A DNA stretch of 64,000 bases from an uncultured Dorea sp. (GCA_910577685.1 CAJTOH010000013.1:1-64000); one strand, 5' to 3'; counted from the first letter of the stretch, positions 53,076 to 62,668 are shown. Numbers and translations: made by a program. The notes: a model not told the origin generated them from the letters alone.

Positions 53076-53116
53076 TAAAGATTATGTTAAGAATATTTAA
53101 TTATTCTTTAATATTT

Positions 53117-54280
53117 TTATCTGATTATACGAACCCGAAGCACTTCCTTCACCTGATTGAGTTCTTCCTCCAAACGGTCCGAGACGGTACTGTCTATATC
53201 AATCATTGTATACGCGTATTTTCCTTTACTCTTATTCGTCAGATCAGCAATATTCATGTTATCCTTTGCCAAAATATTCGTGAACTGCCCGATCATGTTC
53301 GGCACGTTTCTGTGAAGCAGGAGAATCCGGGTATTATCTCCTTTGATACCCATATCACAGTTGGGATAATTGACCGAATTTTTAATATTCCCATTCTCCA
53401 GATAATCCCTGAGCTGTTTTACCGCCATTTTGGCGCAGTTGTCCTCCGACTCCTCCGTGGACGCCCCCAGATGCGGAATCACGATGGCTCCTTTTACTCC
53501 CGCCGTCACAGGCGTCGGGAAATCCGATACATAATGCTTCACATGACCCGACAGAAGCGCATCCACCATCGCCTCCTCGTCTACCAGCACATCCCTCGCA
53601 AAATTAAGCACCACGACCCCCTTCTTCATAAGGCCGATCGCGTCTTTATTGATCATTCCCTTCGTCTGCTCCATAGCCGGAACATGGATCGTAATATAAT
53701 CGCAATTCCCGTACAGCTCATCCACCGTCTTCGCATGGTGGATGCTTCTGGACAGCCTCCACGCCGATTCAACGGAAACATACGGGTCGTAGCCATATAC
53801 ATCCATACCGAGATTGGTCGCGGCGTTGGCAACCAGAACGCCAATAGCGCCAAGACCAATGACGCCGAGCTTCTTGCCCTCTAACTCGCACCCGGCGAAC
53901 GCTTTCTTAGCTTTCTCCGCATCCTTTGCAATATTGCCGTCCTCCTCATTCTCCTGTACCCAGTTGATACCGCCGATGATATCCCGGGATGCCAGAAACA
54001 TTCCCGCAATGACCAGTTCCTTCACCCCGTTGGCATTTGCGCCCGGCGTATTGAATACGACGATTCCGTCCTCGGCGCATCTCTCCAGAGGAATATTGTT
54101 GACCCCCGCGCCGGCTCTGGCGATCACCTTAAGGTTCTTCGAGAATTCCATATCGTGCAGGGCGGCGCTTCTCACCAGCACCGCGTCCGCCTTTTCCGGC
54201 GTGCCCGCCGGGACATATTCTTCCGTCAGTTTCTCAAGCCCCACGTCAGAGATTGGATTTAAGCAATAATATTTATACAT
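53117..54280 (-). CDS. serA: D-3-phosphoglycerate dehydrogenase
   Basis: This 387-aa enzyme oxidises 3-phosphoglycerate, the first step of serine synthesis. The NAD site is LGVIGLGAIGVLVANAA; catalytic Arg, Glu and His lie in NFARDVLVDEEA and PHLGASTEESEDNC. The C-terminal ACT-like domain (NMIGQFTNILAKDNMNIADL) may bind serine. It starts two bases after serC, so both steps of the pathway are co-translated. It is the last gene of the leuB-ilvD-ilvB-serC-serA unit. Confidence 0.94.
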   Translation of the reverse strand: MYKYYCLNPISDVGLEKLTEEYVPAGTPEKADAVLVRSAALHDMEFSKNLKVIARAGAGVNNIPLERCAEDGIVVFNTPGANANGVKELVIAGMFLASRDIIGGINWVQENEEDGNIAKDAEKAKKAFAGCELEGKKLGVIGLGAIGVLVANAATNLGMDVYGYDPYVSVESAWRLSRSIHHAKTVDELYGNCDYITIHVPAMEQTKGMINKDAIGLMKKGVVVLNFARDVLVDEEAMVDALLSGHVKHYVSDFPTPVTAGVKGAIVIPHLGASTEESEDNCAKMAVKQLRDYLENGNIKNSVNYPNCDMGIKGDNTRILLLHRNVPNMIGQFTNILAKDNMNIADLTNKSKGKYAYTMIDIDSTVSDRLEEELNQVKEVLRVRIIR

Positions 54281-54282
54281 GA

Positions 54283-55365
54283 TTACAGATTCTCCTCTTC
54301 AAACTTCTTCATAAACGCCGTCAGCGCCTCGACTCCTTCTATCGGCATCGCATTATAGATACTTGCCCTCATACCGCCCACGGAACGGTGACCCTTCAGA
54401 TTCTCGAATCCCGCTGCCTTCGCCTCTTTGACAAATCTCGCATCCAGATTCTCGTCTCCCGTCACAAAGGGAACATTCATCAGCGACCGGTACTTCGGCT
54501 CTACGGTTCCGCTAAACATCTTGCTCGCGTCCAGATAGTCATACAAAATCTTCGCTTTCTTCTCATTATACTCCTTCATCGCGCTAAGGCCGCCCCGGCT
54601 TTTCAGCCACTTAAATACCTTGCCGCAGATATAGATTCCATATGCCGGAGGCGTATTGTAGAGCGAGCCCGCGTCCGCATGGGTCTTGTATTTTAACATA
54701 GTCGGAGTTCCGGGAAGCACCTCGTCCGTAATCAGATCCTTCCGGATAATGACGATTACCGTACCCGCCGGACCGATATTCTTCTGCACGCCTCCATAGA
54801 TCACACCGTACTTCGTCACATCAACCGGCTCGGATAAAAAGCAGGAAGAGACATCCGCCACAAGAAGCTTCCCCTTAGTATCCGGCAGCTCCTTATATTT
54901 CGTTCCGTAAATCGTGTTATTTTCGCAAATATATACGTAATCCGCATCTTCGGAAATCGGAAGATCCTTTACCTCCGGGATATAGGAGAACGTCTTGTCT
55001 GCCGAGGAGGCTACGATATTCACTCTGCCGTACTTTGCCGCCTCCTCGCCGGCCTTCTTCGCCCACTGTCCGGTCACAATATAATCCGCCGCCCTATTCT
55101 TCATCAGGTTCATAGGAATCATGGCGAACTGCTGCGACGCCCCGCCCTGCAGGAACAATACCTCATAATCGTCCGGTATCCCCATAAGGCCGCGCAGGTC
55201 TGCTTCTGCCGTATCAATAATCTCCTGAAATGCCTTTGAGCGGTGACTCATCTCCATGACGGACATACCGGTCCCCTGATAATCTAACATCTCCTCTGCC
55301 GCTTCTCTTAGCACTTCCTCTGGCAATACCGCCGGACCTGCTGAAAAATTGTACACTCTGCTCAT
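54283..55365 (-). CDS. serC: Phosphoserine aminotransferase
   Basis: This 360-aa PLP enzyme converts 3-phosphohydroxypyruvate to phosphoserine. It starts MSRVYNFSAGPAVLPEEVL, the typical N-terminus; the PLP Lys lies in VIYGGVQKNIGPAGT. KGHRSVGGMRASIYNA near the end binds substrate phosphate. A frame two codons longer exists, but the GGAGGAATGATT ribosome site fits this ATG. It is two bases from serA and 75 bases downstream of ilvB. Confidence 0.96.
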   Translation of the reverse strand: MSRVYNFSAGPAVLPEEVLREAAEEMLDYQGTGMSVMEMSHRSKAFQEIIDTAEADLRGLMGIPDDYEVLFLQGGASQQFAMIPMNLMKNRAADYIVTGQWAKKAGEEAAKYGRVNIVASSADKTFSYIPEVKDLPISEDADYVYICENNTIYGTKYKELPDTKGKLLVADVSSCFLSEPVDVTKYGVIYGGVQKNIGPAGTVIVIIRKDLITDEVLPGTPTMLKYKTHADAGSLYNTPPAYGIYICGKVFKWLKSRGGLSAMKEYNEKKAKILYDYLDASKMFSGTVEPKYRSLMNVPFVTGDENLDARFVKEAKAAGFENLKGHRSVGGMRASIYNAMPIEGVEALTAFMKKFEEENL

Positions 55366-55440
55366 AATCATTCCTCCACTTTTTTCTGTCGCTTCTGCCT
55401 CTTACCCCGTTGTCATCATCTGGCCGGTCTTCTGCTTCCG

Positions 55441-57120
55441 TTAATTGCCTTCCGCCAGATCCTTCTCGTCAAATACCTCGCTGATCGCCTTACCCGGCGC
55501 TACCATAGGCCACACTTTATCATCAGAGTCAATCTGACAGTCGATCACCACCGGCTTACCCAGAGCCAATGCTTTCGCAAAAGCTTCCTGAAATTCTTCC
55601 CTAGTCGCCGCCCTGATGCCGACCGCACCCATCGCCTCCGCTAATTTCACGAAATCTACCGCGTCGTTAAGCACGGTGGCCGAATATCTCTGACCGTAGA
55701 AGAGATTCTGCCACTGCCGCACCATTCCAAGCACATGATTATTGATAACCACCTGAATCACCGGAATATTGTGACGGACAGCCGTTGCAATCTCATTCAT
55801 ATTCATGCGGAAGCATCCGTCGCCCGCAATATTCACCACCGTCTTATCCGGTCTTCCCATCTTCGCCCCGAGAGAGGCTCCAAGCCCGTAACCCATGGTA
55901 CCGAGCCCTCCGGAAGTCAAAAGTGTCCTCGGCTTCGTGTAGCGGTAGAACTGCGCCGCCCACATCTGATGCTGGCCTACTTCCGTTACCACAATCGCTT
56001 CCCCCTGCGTCTGACGGTAGATCTCTTCCACCACATAAGGACCTGTCAGCACCTCCGGATGATAGGACAGCGGAAAACGATTCTTATACTCCGTAATCTT
56101 CTCTATCCATTCCTTGTGTTCCTGCCGGGTCAGCCTGTCGTTCAATATCTTCAAAACTTCCTTGATATCTCCCACAACTCCGGCCGTGATCAGCACGTTC
56201 TTATCCATCTCCGCCGGGTCGATATCAAACTGCAGAATCTTGGCGTTGCTGGCAAATTTCTTCGCATTTCCGGTCACACGGTCGCTGAACCTCGCTCCGA
56301 TTACGATCAGCAGGTCGCACTCGCTGACCCCGTAGTTAGACGTCTTTGTCCCATGCATGCCAAGCATCCCCGTATAGAGCGGATCCGTACCGGGAAACGC
56401 GCCTTTTCCCATCAGAGAATCGGTCACGGGTGCGTCCACCTTCTTGACGAAAGTAAACAACTCCTCGCTGGCATCGGATAAGATTGCGCCGCCCCCTACG
56501 AAGATATAAGGTTTCTCGGAATTCTCGATCAGTTTAAGGGCCGTATCGATCTCCGCCTCGTCTATTCCGTTCGGAGATGAAACTGCCTTCGGCTCTTCCC
56601 TCCGGTATTCCGCCTTATTTGCCGTCACATCCTTGGGAATATCGATCAGGACCGGCCCCGGCCTCCCCTTTTTGGCAATGATGAAGGATCTGCGTATGGT
56701 GTCGGCAAGCTCAGCCACATCCTTCACAATATAATTATGCTTCGTGATTGGCATTGTGACTCCCGCAATGTCGATTTCCTGAAAACTGTCTTTTCCAAGA
56801 AGGCTGACGCCTACATTACAGGTAATCGCCACGACGGGAATCGAATCCATATATGCTGTGGCAATCCCCGTAACGAGGTTCGTCGCCCCCGGGCCGCTGG
56901 TTGCAAAACACACGCCGACCTTTCCGGTCGCCCTTGCATATCCGTCAGCCGCGTGAGCGGCCCCCTGCTCATGGGAAGTCAGGATATGCGTAATCTCATC
57001 ACTATGCTTGTATAACTCATCGTATACATTCAGGATGGCGCCGCCCGGATAACCGAACACGGTGTCCACACCCTGTTCCTTTAAACATTCGATCAATATC
57101 TCTGATCCTGTCAACTGCAT
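55441..57120 (-). CDS. ilvB: Acetolactate synthase large subunit
   Basis: This 559-aa ThDP enzyme condenses pyruvate with pyruvate or 2-oxobutyrate in isoleucine/valine synthesis. The N-terminal domain has FGYPGGAILNVYDELYKHSD and ILTSHEQGAAHAADGYARAT with the catalytic Glu; the C-terminal ThDP motif GDGCFRMNMNEIATAVRHN is complete. Mg-binding and FAD regions are family-typical. The regulatory small subunit gene ilvN/ilvH is not in the window. It lies between ilvD (62 bases) and serC (75 bases). Confidence 0.95.
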   Translation of the reverse strand: MQLTGSEILIECLKEQGVDTVFGYPGGAILNVYDELYKHSDEITHILTSHEQGAAHAADGYARATGKVGVCFATSGPGATNLVTGIATAYMDSIPVVAITCNVGVSLLGKDSFQEIDIAGVTMPITKHNYIVKDVAELADTIRRSFIIAKKGRPGPVLIDIPKDVTANKAEYRREEPKAVSSPNGIDEAEIDTALKLIENSEKPYIFVGGGAILSDASEELFTFVKKVDAPVTDSLMGKGAFPGTDPLYTGMLGMHGTKTSNYGVSECDLLIVIGARFSDRVTGNAKKFASNAKILQFDIDPAEMDKNVLITAGVVGDIKEVLKILNDRLTRQEHKEWIEKITEYKNRFPLSYHPEVLTGPYVVEEIYRQTQGEAIVVTEVGQHQMWAAQFYRYTKPRTLLTSGGLGTMGYGLGASLGAKMGRPDKTVVNIAGDGCFRMNMNEIATAVRHNIPVIQVVINNHVLGMVRQWQNLFYGQRYSATVLNDAVDFVKLAEAMGAVGIRAATREEFQEAFAKALALGKPVVIDCQIDSDDKVWPMVAPGKAISEVFDEKDLAEGN

Positions 57121-57182
57121 ATTCTGTCGTTCTCCTATTCTTTCTATAGTATATTGTATTCTGCCTATCCGCTATGACAAAC

Positions 57183-58853
57183 TTATCTGCCCGGAATCTG
57201 CAGAATCGCTCCCCGGTTTCCGGAAGTCACCATAGCCGCGTATCTTGCCAGATATCCTGTCGTCACCTTCGGCTCTCTCGGCTTCCACGCGTCTCTTCTC
57301 TTCTGCATCTCTTCCTCTGGCACGTCAATCTCCAACTTAAGATTCGGGATATCAATCTTAATAAGATCTCCCTCTTCTACCAGCGCGATAGGCCCGCCTA
57401 CCGCCGCCTCCGGGGACACATGTCCGATCGAAGCTCCTCTGGACGCCCCGCTAAAGCGTCCGTCCGTGATCAGCGCTACGCTGGAGCCAAGACCCATCCC
57501 CGCAATCGCGGAAGTCGGATTCAGCATCTCTCTCATTCCCGGACCGCCTTTCGGCCCCTCATAGCGGATGACAACTACGTCTCCTGCCACAATCTTTCCG
57601 CCCTTAATCGCGTCGATGGCATCCTCCTCACAGTCGAATACTCTTGCCGGCCCTTCATGGACAAGCATTTCTTCCACCACCGCAGACCTCTTTACCACGC
57701 TTCCGTCAGGCGCAAGATTGCCCTTTAACACCGCAAGACCGCCGGTAGGCGTATACGGATTGTCAATGGGACGGATTACCTCCGGGTCTTTATTAACTGC
57801 ATGCGCAATATTCTCCCCAACAGTCTTCCCCGTTACGGTCATACAATCCGTGTGCAGAAGCCCCTTCTTATCAAGTTCCGCCATAACCGCGTACACACCG
57901 CCGGCCTCGTCGAGATCCTCCATATAGGTAGGGCCGGCCGGCGCTAAATGACAGAGGTTCGGCGTCTTCTCGCTGATGCCGTTGGCAAAATCAATCTCAA
58001 AATCCATACCGATCTCATGGGCAATGGCCGGAAGATGCAGCATACTGTTCGTAGAACAGCCGAGAGCCATATCCACGGTCAGGGCGTTTAGAATCGCCTT
58101 TTCTGTCATAATATCTCTCGGGCAAATATTTTTCTCCAATAACTCCATAACCTTCATGCCCGCCTGTTTCGCAAGGCGGATCCTCGCGGAATAGACGGCC
58201 GGAATGGTTCCGTTTCCTCCCAGTCCCATACCCAGAACTTCCGTCAGGCAGTTCATGCTGTTCGCCGTATACATACCGGAACATGACCCGCAAGTCGGGC
58301 AGGTCTTATTCTCGAACTCACACAGGTCTTCATCCGTAATCATCCCCGCCGCGTTTGCCCCCACTGCCTCGAACATACTGGAAAGGCTGGTCTTCTTACC
58401 CTTCACATGACCTGCAAGCATGGGCCCGCCGCTGACAAAGACGGTCGGTACGTTGATCCTCGCAGCCGCCATCAATAGCCCCGGCACGTTCTTATCACAG
58501 TTCGGCACCATAACAAGCGCGTCAAACTGATGCGCAATCGCCATGGCTTCCGTGGAATCCGCGATCAGATCCCTCGTTACCAGCGAGTATTTCATTCCCA
58601 GATGCCCCATTGCAATCCCATCGCACACCGCGATAGCCGGAAACACGACGGGCGTGCCTCCTGCCATGGCGACCCCCTGTTTTACCGCGTTCACAATCTT
58701 ATCCAGGTTCATGTGGCCCGGCACAATCTCGTTATAGGAGCTGACAATTCCCACCAGCGGACGCTCCATCTCCTCCGGCGTAAGTCCCAGCGCGTTAAAT
58801 AAAGACCTATGGGGCGCCTGCTGCTTTCCTTTTGTAACCGTATCGCTTCTCAT
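57183..58853 (-). CDS. ilvD: Dihydroxy-acid dehydratase
   Basis: This 556-aa iron-sulfur enzyme dehydrates 2,3-dihydroxy acids in valine/isoleucine synthesis. Cluster and metal ligands are in PNCDKNVPGLLMAA and TCPTCGSCSGMYTANSMN; GGRFSGASRGASIGHVSPEA is diagnostic. A frame ten codons longer exists, but the GGAGGAATATT ribosome site fits the ATG at 58853. It lies ten bases after leuB, so it is coupled. Confidence 0.96.
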   Translation of the reverse strand: MRSDTVTKGKQQAPHRSLFNALGLTPEEMERPLVGIVSSYNEIVPGHMNLDKIVNAVKQGVAMAGGTPVVFPAIAVCDGIAMGHLGMKYSLVTRDLIADSTEAMAIAHQFDALVMVPNCDKNVPGLLMAAARINVPTVFVSGGPMLAGHVKGKKTSLSSMFEAVGANAAGMITDEDLCEFENKTCPTCGSCSGMYTANSMNCLTEVLGMGLGGNGTIPAVYSARIRLAKQAGMKVMELLEKNICPRDIMTEKAILNALTVDMALGCSTNSMLHLPAIAHEIGMDFEIDFANGISEKTPNLCHLAPAGPTYMEDLDEAGGVYAVMAELDKKGLLHTDCMTVTGKTVGENIAHAVNKDPEVIRPIDNPYTPTGGLAVLKGNLAPDGSVVKRSAVVEEMLVHEGPARVFDCEEDAIDAIKGGKIVAGDVVVIRYEGPKGGPGMREMLNPTSAIAGMGLGSSVALITDGRFSGASRGASIGHVSPEAAVGGPIALVEEGDLIKIDIPNLKLEIDVPEEEMQKRRDAWKPREPKVTTGYLARYAAMVTSGNRGAILQIPGR

Positions 58854-58863
58854 AATATTCCTC

Positions 58864-59949
58864 CTACTCAATATATCCTGCAATCAGATCGCCCATCTTC
58901 TCCGTGCCGATCTGCTGTTTTCCTTCCGACATAATGTCAATCGTGCGGTATCCTTCCGACAGAACCCTTAAAACCGCCTGTTCAACGGCGTCCGCCTCCT
59001 TGTCAAGATCAAAACTGTACCTAAGCATCATTGCCGCAGACAGTATAGTGGCAATAGGATTCGCAATTCCTCTGCCCGCAATATCGGGCGCGGAACCGCC
59101 GCTTGGCTCGTAAAGCCCGAATTTCGTCTCATTTAAGCTGGCGCTGGCAAGCATCCCGATAGATCCGGTCACCATGCTGGCCTCATCAGACAGGATATCC
59201 CCGAACATATTCTCCGTCAAAATCACGTCGAACTGTTTCGGGTCTTTTACGAGCTGCATCGCACAATTATCCACAAGCATGTGTTCTAAGGCCACCTCCG
59301 GATACTCCGAAGCCACTTCCTCCACAACCTTTCTCCAAAGTCTGGAAGAATCCAACACATTGGCCTTATCAACGCTGGTTACTTTCTTTCTGCGTTTCAT
59401 GGCAATATCGAATCCGCGCTTCGCAATCCTGCGAATCTCCTTCTCGTTATATGTAAGAGAGTCGTATGCCGTCATGACGCCGTCTTCCTCCACGGTCTTA
59501 CGCTCTCCAAAGTACAGACCGCCCGTCAGCTCCCGCATAATCATCATGTCGAAACCGCCCTCTGTAATCTCTTCCTTAAGCGGGCATGCGCCCTTCAATT
59601 CATCATAAAGAACCGCCGGCCTTAAATTTGCAAAAAGATTCAGCTCTTTGCGGATTCGAAGCAATCCTGCCTCCGGCCTCTTTGACGGTTCCAACCGATA
59701 CCACGGCGATGTCTTCGCGTCTCCTCCGATAGAACCCATCAATACGGCATCGCAGCTCTTTGCAGCCGCAACCGTCTCATCCGTCAACGGAACCCCGTGT
59801 ACATCGATAGACGCCCCGCCCATCAAAAGCTGCGTATAGTCGAAGCTATGACCATAGGTCTCCCCCACCTGGTTAAGCACCTTCATTGCTTCCGTTACGA
59901 TCTCCGGTCCGATCCCGTCTCCCTTAATCACTCCGATTTTCAGATTCAT
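58864..59949 (-). CDS. leuB: 3-isopropylmalate dehydrogenase
   Basis: This 361-aa enzyme oxidises 3-isopropylmalate in leucine synthesis. The family blocks VIKGDGIGPEIVTEAMKVL, GSIGGDAKTSPWYRL, ERKTVEEDGVMTAYDSLTY, NMFGDILSDEASMVTGSIG and SGGSAPDIAGRGIANPIAT are all present. It is the first gene of the leftward operon with ilvD, ilvB, serC and serA. leuA, leuC and leuD are not nearby. The promoter is close and leaves no space for a T-box. Confidence 0.97.
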   Translation of the reverse strand: MNLKIGVIKGDGIGPEIVTEAMKVLNQVGETYGHSFDYTQLLMGGASIDVHGVPLTDETVAAAKSCDAVLMGSIGGDAKTSPWYRLEPSKRPEAGLLRIRKELNLFANLRPAVLYDELKGACPLKEEITEGGFDMMIMRELTGGLYFGERKTVEEDGVMTAYDSLTYNEKEIRRIAKRGFDIAMKRRKKVTSVDKANVLDSSRLWRKVVEEVASEYPEVALEHMLVDNCAMQLVKDPKQFDVILTENMFGDILSDEASMVTGSIGMLASASLNETKFGLYEPSGGSAPDIAGRGIANPIATILSAAMMLRYSFDLDKEADAVEQAVLRVLSEGYRTIDIMSEGKQQIGTEKMGDLIAGYIE

Positions 59950-60030
59950 AATCCTCTTCCTTCCTGCAATGGCGCTCCTATCCGTATGCCCGTATCAATC
60001 CCATACCAAGCGCCGCAAACTTTATCCTTT

Positions 60031-60059
60031 ATGATATCCTATTTTAATGTAGGTTTCAA
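60031..60059 (-). promoter_or_regulatory. Promoter of leuB-ilvD-ilvB-serC-serA
   Basis: TTGAAA, 17 bases, TATCAT on the minus strand, 82 bases upstream of leuB. The leader of about 75 bases shows no T-box, riboswitch or attenuator. Confidence 0.55.
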
Positions 60060-60160
60060 GACTTTAATTCGTCAAATTGCCTGTTCCGTGTCAAATCCTG
60101 TAGATTTCACGGTTTTTCAGGCCGGTGGGAATGATTTCCTGTATAATATTCTCCATATAA

Positions 60161-60201
60161 AAAACCTTCCATGACCGCATTGCTGCGCCATGAAAGGTTT
60201 T
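60161..60201 (-). terminator. Terminator after the SPKTG-tailed secreted protein
   Basis: CATGAAAGG..TTTT arms pair as AAAACCTTCCATG/CATGAAAGGTTTT with one mismatch; a T run follows on the minus strand. It starts 18 bases after the stop codon. Confidence 0.8.
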
Positions 60202-60218
60202 CCTCAGAACATCCTTCC

Positions 60219-60830
60219 CTAAAACATCCCTGTTTTTGGGGACTTAGTTGAACCATCGCTGGTTTTTGCCGGACCGCCGTCTTTTGTATTGACAGCCTTC
60301 ACAAATGCTACCGGTGACAACTCTGTAAAATATGCGCTCACATAATTGTCGCCAACCGCTCTAGGAACGATTACTTCCCAGAATCCATTGCCCTTCTCGT
60401 CTTCTGTCCAATGAAGCACATAGACGGTATCATTCTTTGAGATACCCTCAATATTGAATTCGATCGTAACCGGCAATGTCTCAGATGTTACATCCATTGG
60501 GCCGATCAATTTCAGCTCTGTTCCTTCCTTGTACAGATTTCCAAGAATCTGCTTAAGCCCTGCCTGTGTATCGATCTTGCTGTACGCTGCAGGAACCTTT
60601 CCTCCAAAATAGATACCGGAATCAAGATCATAAATTCCTACGCCTTTTGTGTCTGATGACACGCCAAATACGGTGTCTGAACTTGCGGCAGAAGAGCTGC
60701 TTCCTACTGAAGCGCTGCTTCCCACTGACGGACTGCTTCCTCTGTCAGAAGCAAAGCTCACCATACTCATACTAAATAATACTCCCAAAACAACTGTCAG
60801 GGAAACGGCTTTTTTCCATAATTTAACCAT
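60219..60830 (-). CDS. Secreted protein ending in a bare SPKTG motif
   Basis: This 203-aa protein has a signal peptide (about 1-27, VVLGVLFSMSMVSFA), a Ser-rich linker (SVGSSASVGSSSSAASS), and a beta-rich domain with a PVTIEFNIEGISKNDTVYVL and FTELSPVAFVKAV pattern, as seen in fimbrial-like or Ig-like proteins of Lachnospiraceae. It ends SPKTGMF at residue 203. SPKTG is a sortase motif, but the hydrophobic helix and positive tail are absent, so it cannot be a normal wall-anchored precursor. Downstream frames show no hydrophobic segment before the terminator. It lies 71 bases downstream of the LCP gene, in the same direction as the srtB-LCP pair. Confidence 0.75.
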   Translation of the reverse strand: MVKLWKKAVSLTVVLGVLFSMSMVSFASDRGSSPSVGSSASVGSSSSAASSDTVFGVSSDTKGVGIYDLDSGIYFGGKVPAAYSKIDTQAGLKQILGNLYKEGTELKLIGPMDVTSETLPVTIEFNIEGISKNDTVYVLHWTEDEKGNGFWEVIVPRAVGDNYVSAYFTELSPVAFVKAVNTKDGGPAKTSDGSTKSPKTGMF

Positions 60831-60901
60831 CGGATTTCCCTCCTTTCTTTTGTTTTTTTATATTAAAACCATAAAGGCCTTAATACCGATTTCATCTATT
60901 T

Positions 60902-61906
60902 CTAAATCTCCTCATCCGCCAAAGTATAGAACGTCTCCACGACCATCCGCTTCAGCTCCTCGTCGTTTGCATAGAATTCTTCATGAATCTCCCCTTGAAT
61001 TCTTTTGCCTGCAACCGATATAATCGAATTATCAAAATCCAGTTCATCTATATAAAACGGAAGCGCCAAAAGCTCCGCTTTGCCGATATCAGTCGTCATA
61101 TTTTCATCCAGAATGGAATACAATTCAAACAACAGCTTCGGATCCTTCTTCGCCTTTTCTTTCACAGCCTTAATATACTCTTTAATATATACTTTCTGTC
61201 TTTCCGCTCTCTCCTCGCAGCTTGCATATGTATGGATATCCCGCACATGGAGATATTCGAAACATCTCTCCCCCATCAGATGAACCGTATTTCCCGGCGC
61301 AAACATAGGGCTCAGCTTCTGAAGCTCAGCATCCACATACTCCGTATTCATCCGGAGCGTAACACCGCCCACTGCGTCGTTCAACACCGGAACCGCGTTA
61401 AAATTAACTGCGCAGTACCTGTCAATCGGAATATCCAGGAAAAGCGAGGATATCCGCTCCGCGGTTTTCCTGCAGCTATCGTCCCCGTCATTCCCATACG
61501 CGTACTGCAGGGTAAGCTGCATCGTACGCATCATCATAAAATCCCCCTTGGAATCATAGATATTGATAGGCATCATCAAATCTCGGGGGATATTCAATAT
61601 TTTTATTTTTCTTGTCTTCGAATTGAGGCTGATCAGAAAAATGGCGTCGGACTGCCCCCGATCCCCCGGGAGTACGTCCTGATCCAACGCATTGCTATGG
61701 TCGACCCCGAGACAAAGGATATTAATCAAGTCCTCGTTATAGACATAACGCTTTCCCTCATAGCGGACGGGCCGCGCTTCTCCCTCTATGGCCTTATCCA
61801 TTTTTAAAAGCGCGGAAGACCAGGACAGCCAGAAGAGAATGATTAAAAAAGCAAACGCTCCCGCCGCCAAAAGAAAGGCATATCTTTTCCTATCACTCTT
61901 CTTCAT
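60902..61906 (-). CDS. LytR-CpsA-Psr (LCP) family protein
   Basis: This 334-aa protein has one N-terminal membrane helix (about 9-30) and an LCP domain outside the cell (LCLGVDHSNALDQ, SDAIFLISLNSKTRKIKIL, NIPRDLMMPI, GGVTLRMNTEYVDAE, MGERCFEYLHVRD). LCP enzymes attach teichoic acids or other polymers to peptidoglycan. The conserved Arg of NIPRDL and the second Arg of YLHVRD are present. Its start overlaps the sortase stop by 14 bases, showing translational coupling. The fixed pairing of LCP and sortase suggests that wall polymers and proteins are joined to the wall together. Confidence 0.88.
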   Translation of the reverse strand: MKKSDRKRYAFLLAAGAFAFLIILFWLSWSSALLKMDKAIEGEARPVRYEGKRYVYNEDLINILCLGVDHSNALDQDVLPGDRGQSDAIFLISLNSKTRKIKILNIPRDLMMPINIYDSKGDFMMMRTMQLTLQYAYGNDGDDSCRKTAERISSLFLDIPIDRYCAVNFNAVPVLNDAVGGVTLRMNTEYVDAELQKLSPMFAPGNTVHLMGERCFEYLHVRDIHTYASCEERAERQKVYIKEYIKAVKEKAKKDPKLLFELYSILDENMTTDIGKAELLALPFYIDELDFDNSIISVAGKRIQGEIHEEFYANDEELKRMVVETFYTLADEEI

Positions 61907-62618
61907 CCCGTACCCCTATAATCAGCCACCGGTTCGACGGCTGGTCACCAATACACGTAGATAACGTAATCATGGAATCCTTTTCCGTCGGAGTGAATTC
62001 GTCGTTAAAATGCGCCGGCCCCTGCCCAAACGCCTTGATATCCGTGATAAACTGCGCTCTGCCTTCCAACGTATCAAAATTGTAGCTCAGTGGAAGATAG
62101 CGGTCGTCAAAGACCACTGCAGCATAAATATTGTATTTAATCGCCTCATCCGGCAAATAGATGTCTATCTCCGAATGTTCTCTGAAAAAAGCCTCGTCGT
62201 CATAATTATGCAGACTTCCGAACATGGTCCCGTCGTTCATGTCATGTCCATAAATGATCGTATTAATCTCCCTGAAATCCCGGCTGTTAATATTCTCCGT
62301 GTAGATGGAACCCGGAAGCCCTTCTGTCTTTTCCATGGTTATGTTGAGATAGTCAACACTCCCGTCTACGCTTTGAAGAATCGGATAAGAAACCTTTGTT
62401 CCGGGTATCTCTATATATGCATAGACGTCTTCGTTCACTGCCTTAAACTCGTCGAAATCAACAGGGATATCCACCTTCTTCTTATTACCGTCAAGGTTCA
62501 GTTCCTGACTTTCCACGGATTTTTCACCCTTAGTACCCCCGGTATATAATATTCCTCCTACGATTGCAACCGCCGCAACAACAACAACCGCAATTCCTAT
62601 CTTTACGTACTTTTCCAC
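61893..62618 (-). CDS. srtB: Class B sortase
   Basis: This 241-aa transpeptidase has one N-terminal membrane helix (about 7-27) and the class B sortase domain. Catalytic residues are His125 (YGHDMNDGTMFG), Cys222 (LSTCIGDQPSN) and Arg230 (NRWLIIG). The length and the late C-terminal Arg fit class B. In Clostridioides difficile, SrtB recognises (S/P)PxTG, and two proteins here carry SPKTG or APKTG, so they are candidate substrates (inference). The promoter has a TTGACA/TATAAT pair and a perfect palindrome; the LCP gene overlaps its 3' end. Confidence 0.93.
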   Translation of the reverse strand: MEKYVKIGIAVVVVAAVAIVGGILYTGGTKGEKSVESQELNLDGNKKKVDIPVDFDEFKAVNEDVYAYIEIPGTKVSYPILQSVDGSVDYLNITMEKTEGLPGSIYTENINSRDFREINTIIYGHDMNDGTMFGSLHNYDDEAFFREHSEIDIYLPDEAIKYNIYAAVVFDDRYLPLSYNFDTLEGRAQFITDIKAFGQGPAHFNDEFTPTEKDSMITLSTCIGDQPSNRWLIIGVRDEEE

Positions 62619-62648
62619 AACACTTCTCCTATTCGATTGATCTTGTTC

Positions 62649-62668
62649 TATAAGATTATAATCTTATA
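62649..62668. promoter_or_regulatory. Perfect 20-bp palindrome, candidate XRE operator
   Basis: TATAAGATTATAATCTTATA is its own reverse complement. It covers the -10 box of the srtB promoter, in the divergent region shared with the XRE gene. Confidence 0.6.

Noticed and set aside
55735..56481. 248-codon frame antisense to ilvB
   Set aside because: Shadow of ilvB, no ribosome site.
59950..60030. T-box or leucine attenuator ahead of leuB
   Set aside because: The leader is about 75 bases, too short, with no T-box sequence or terminator.
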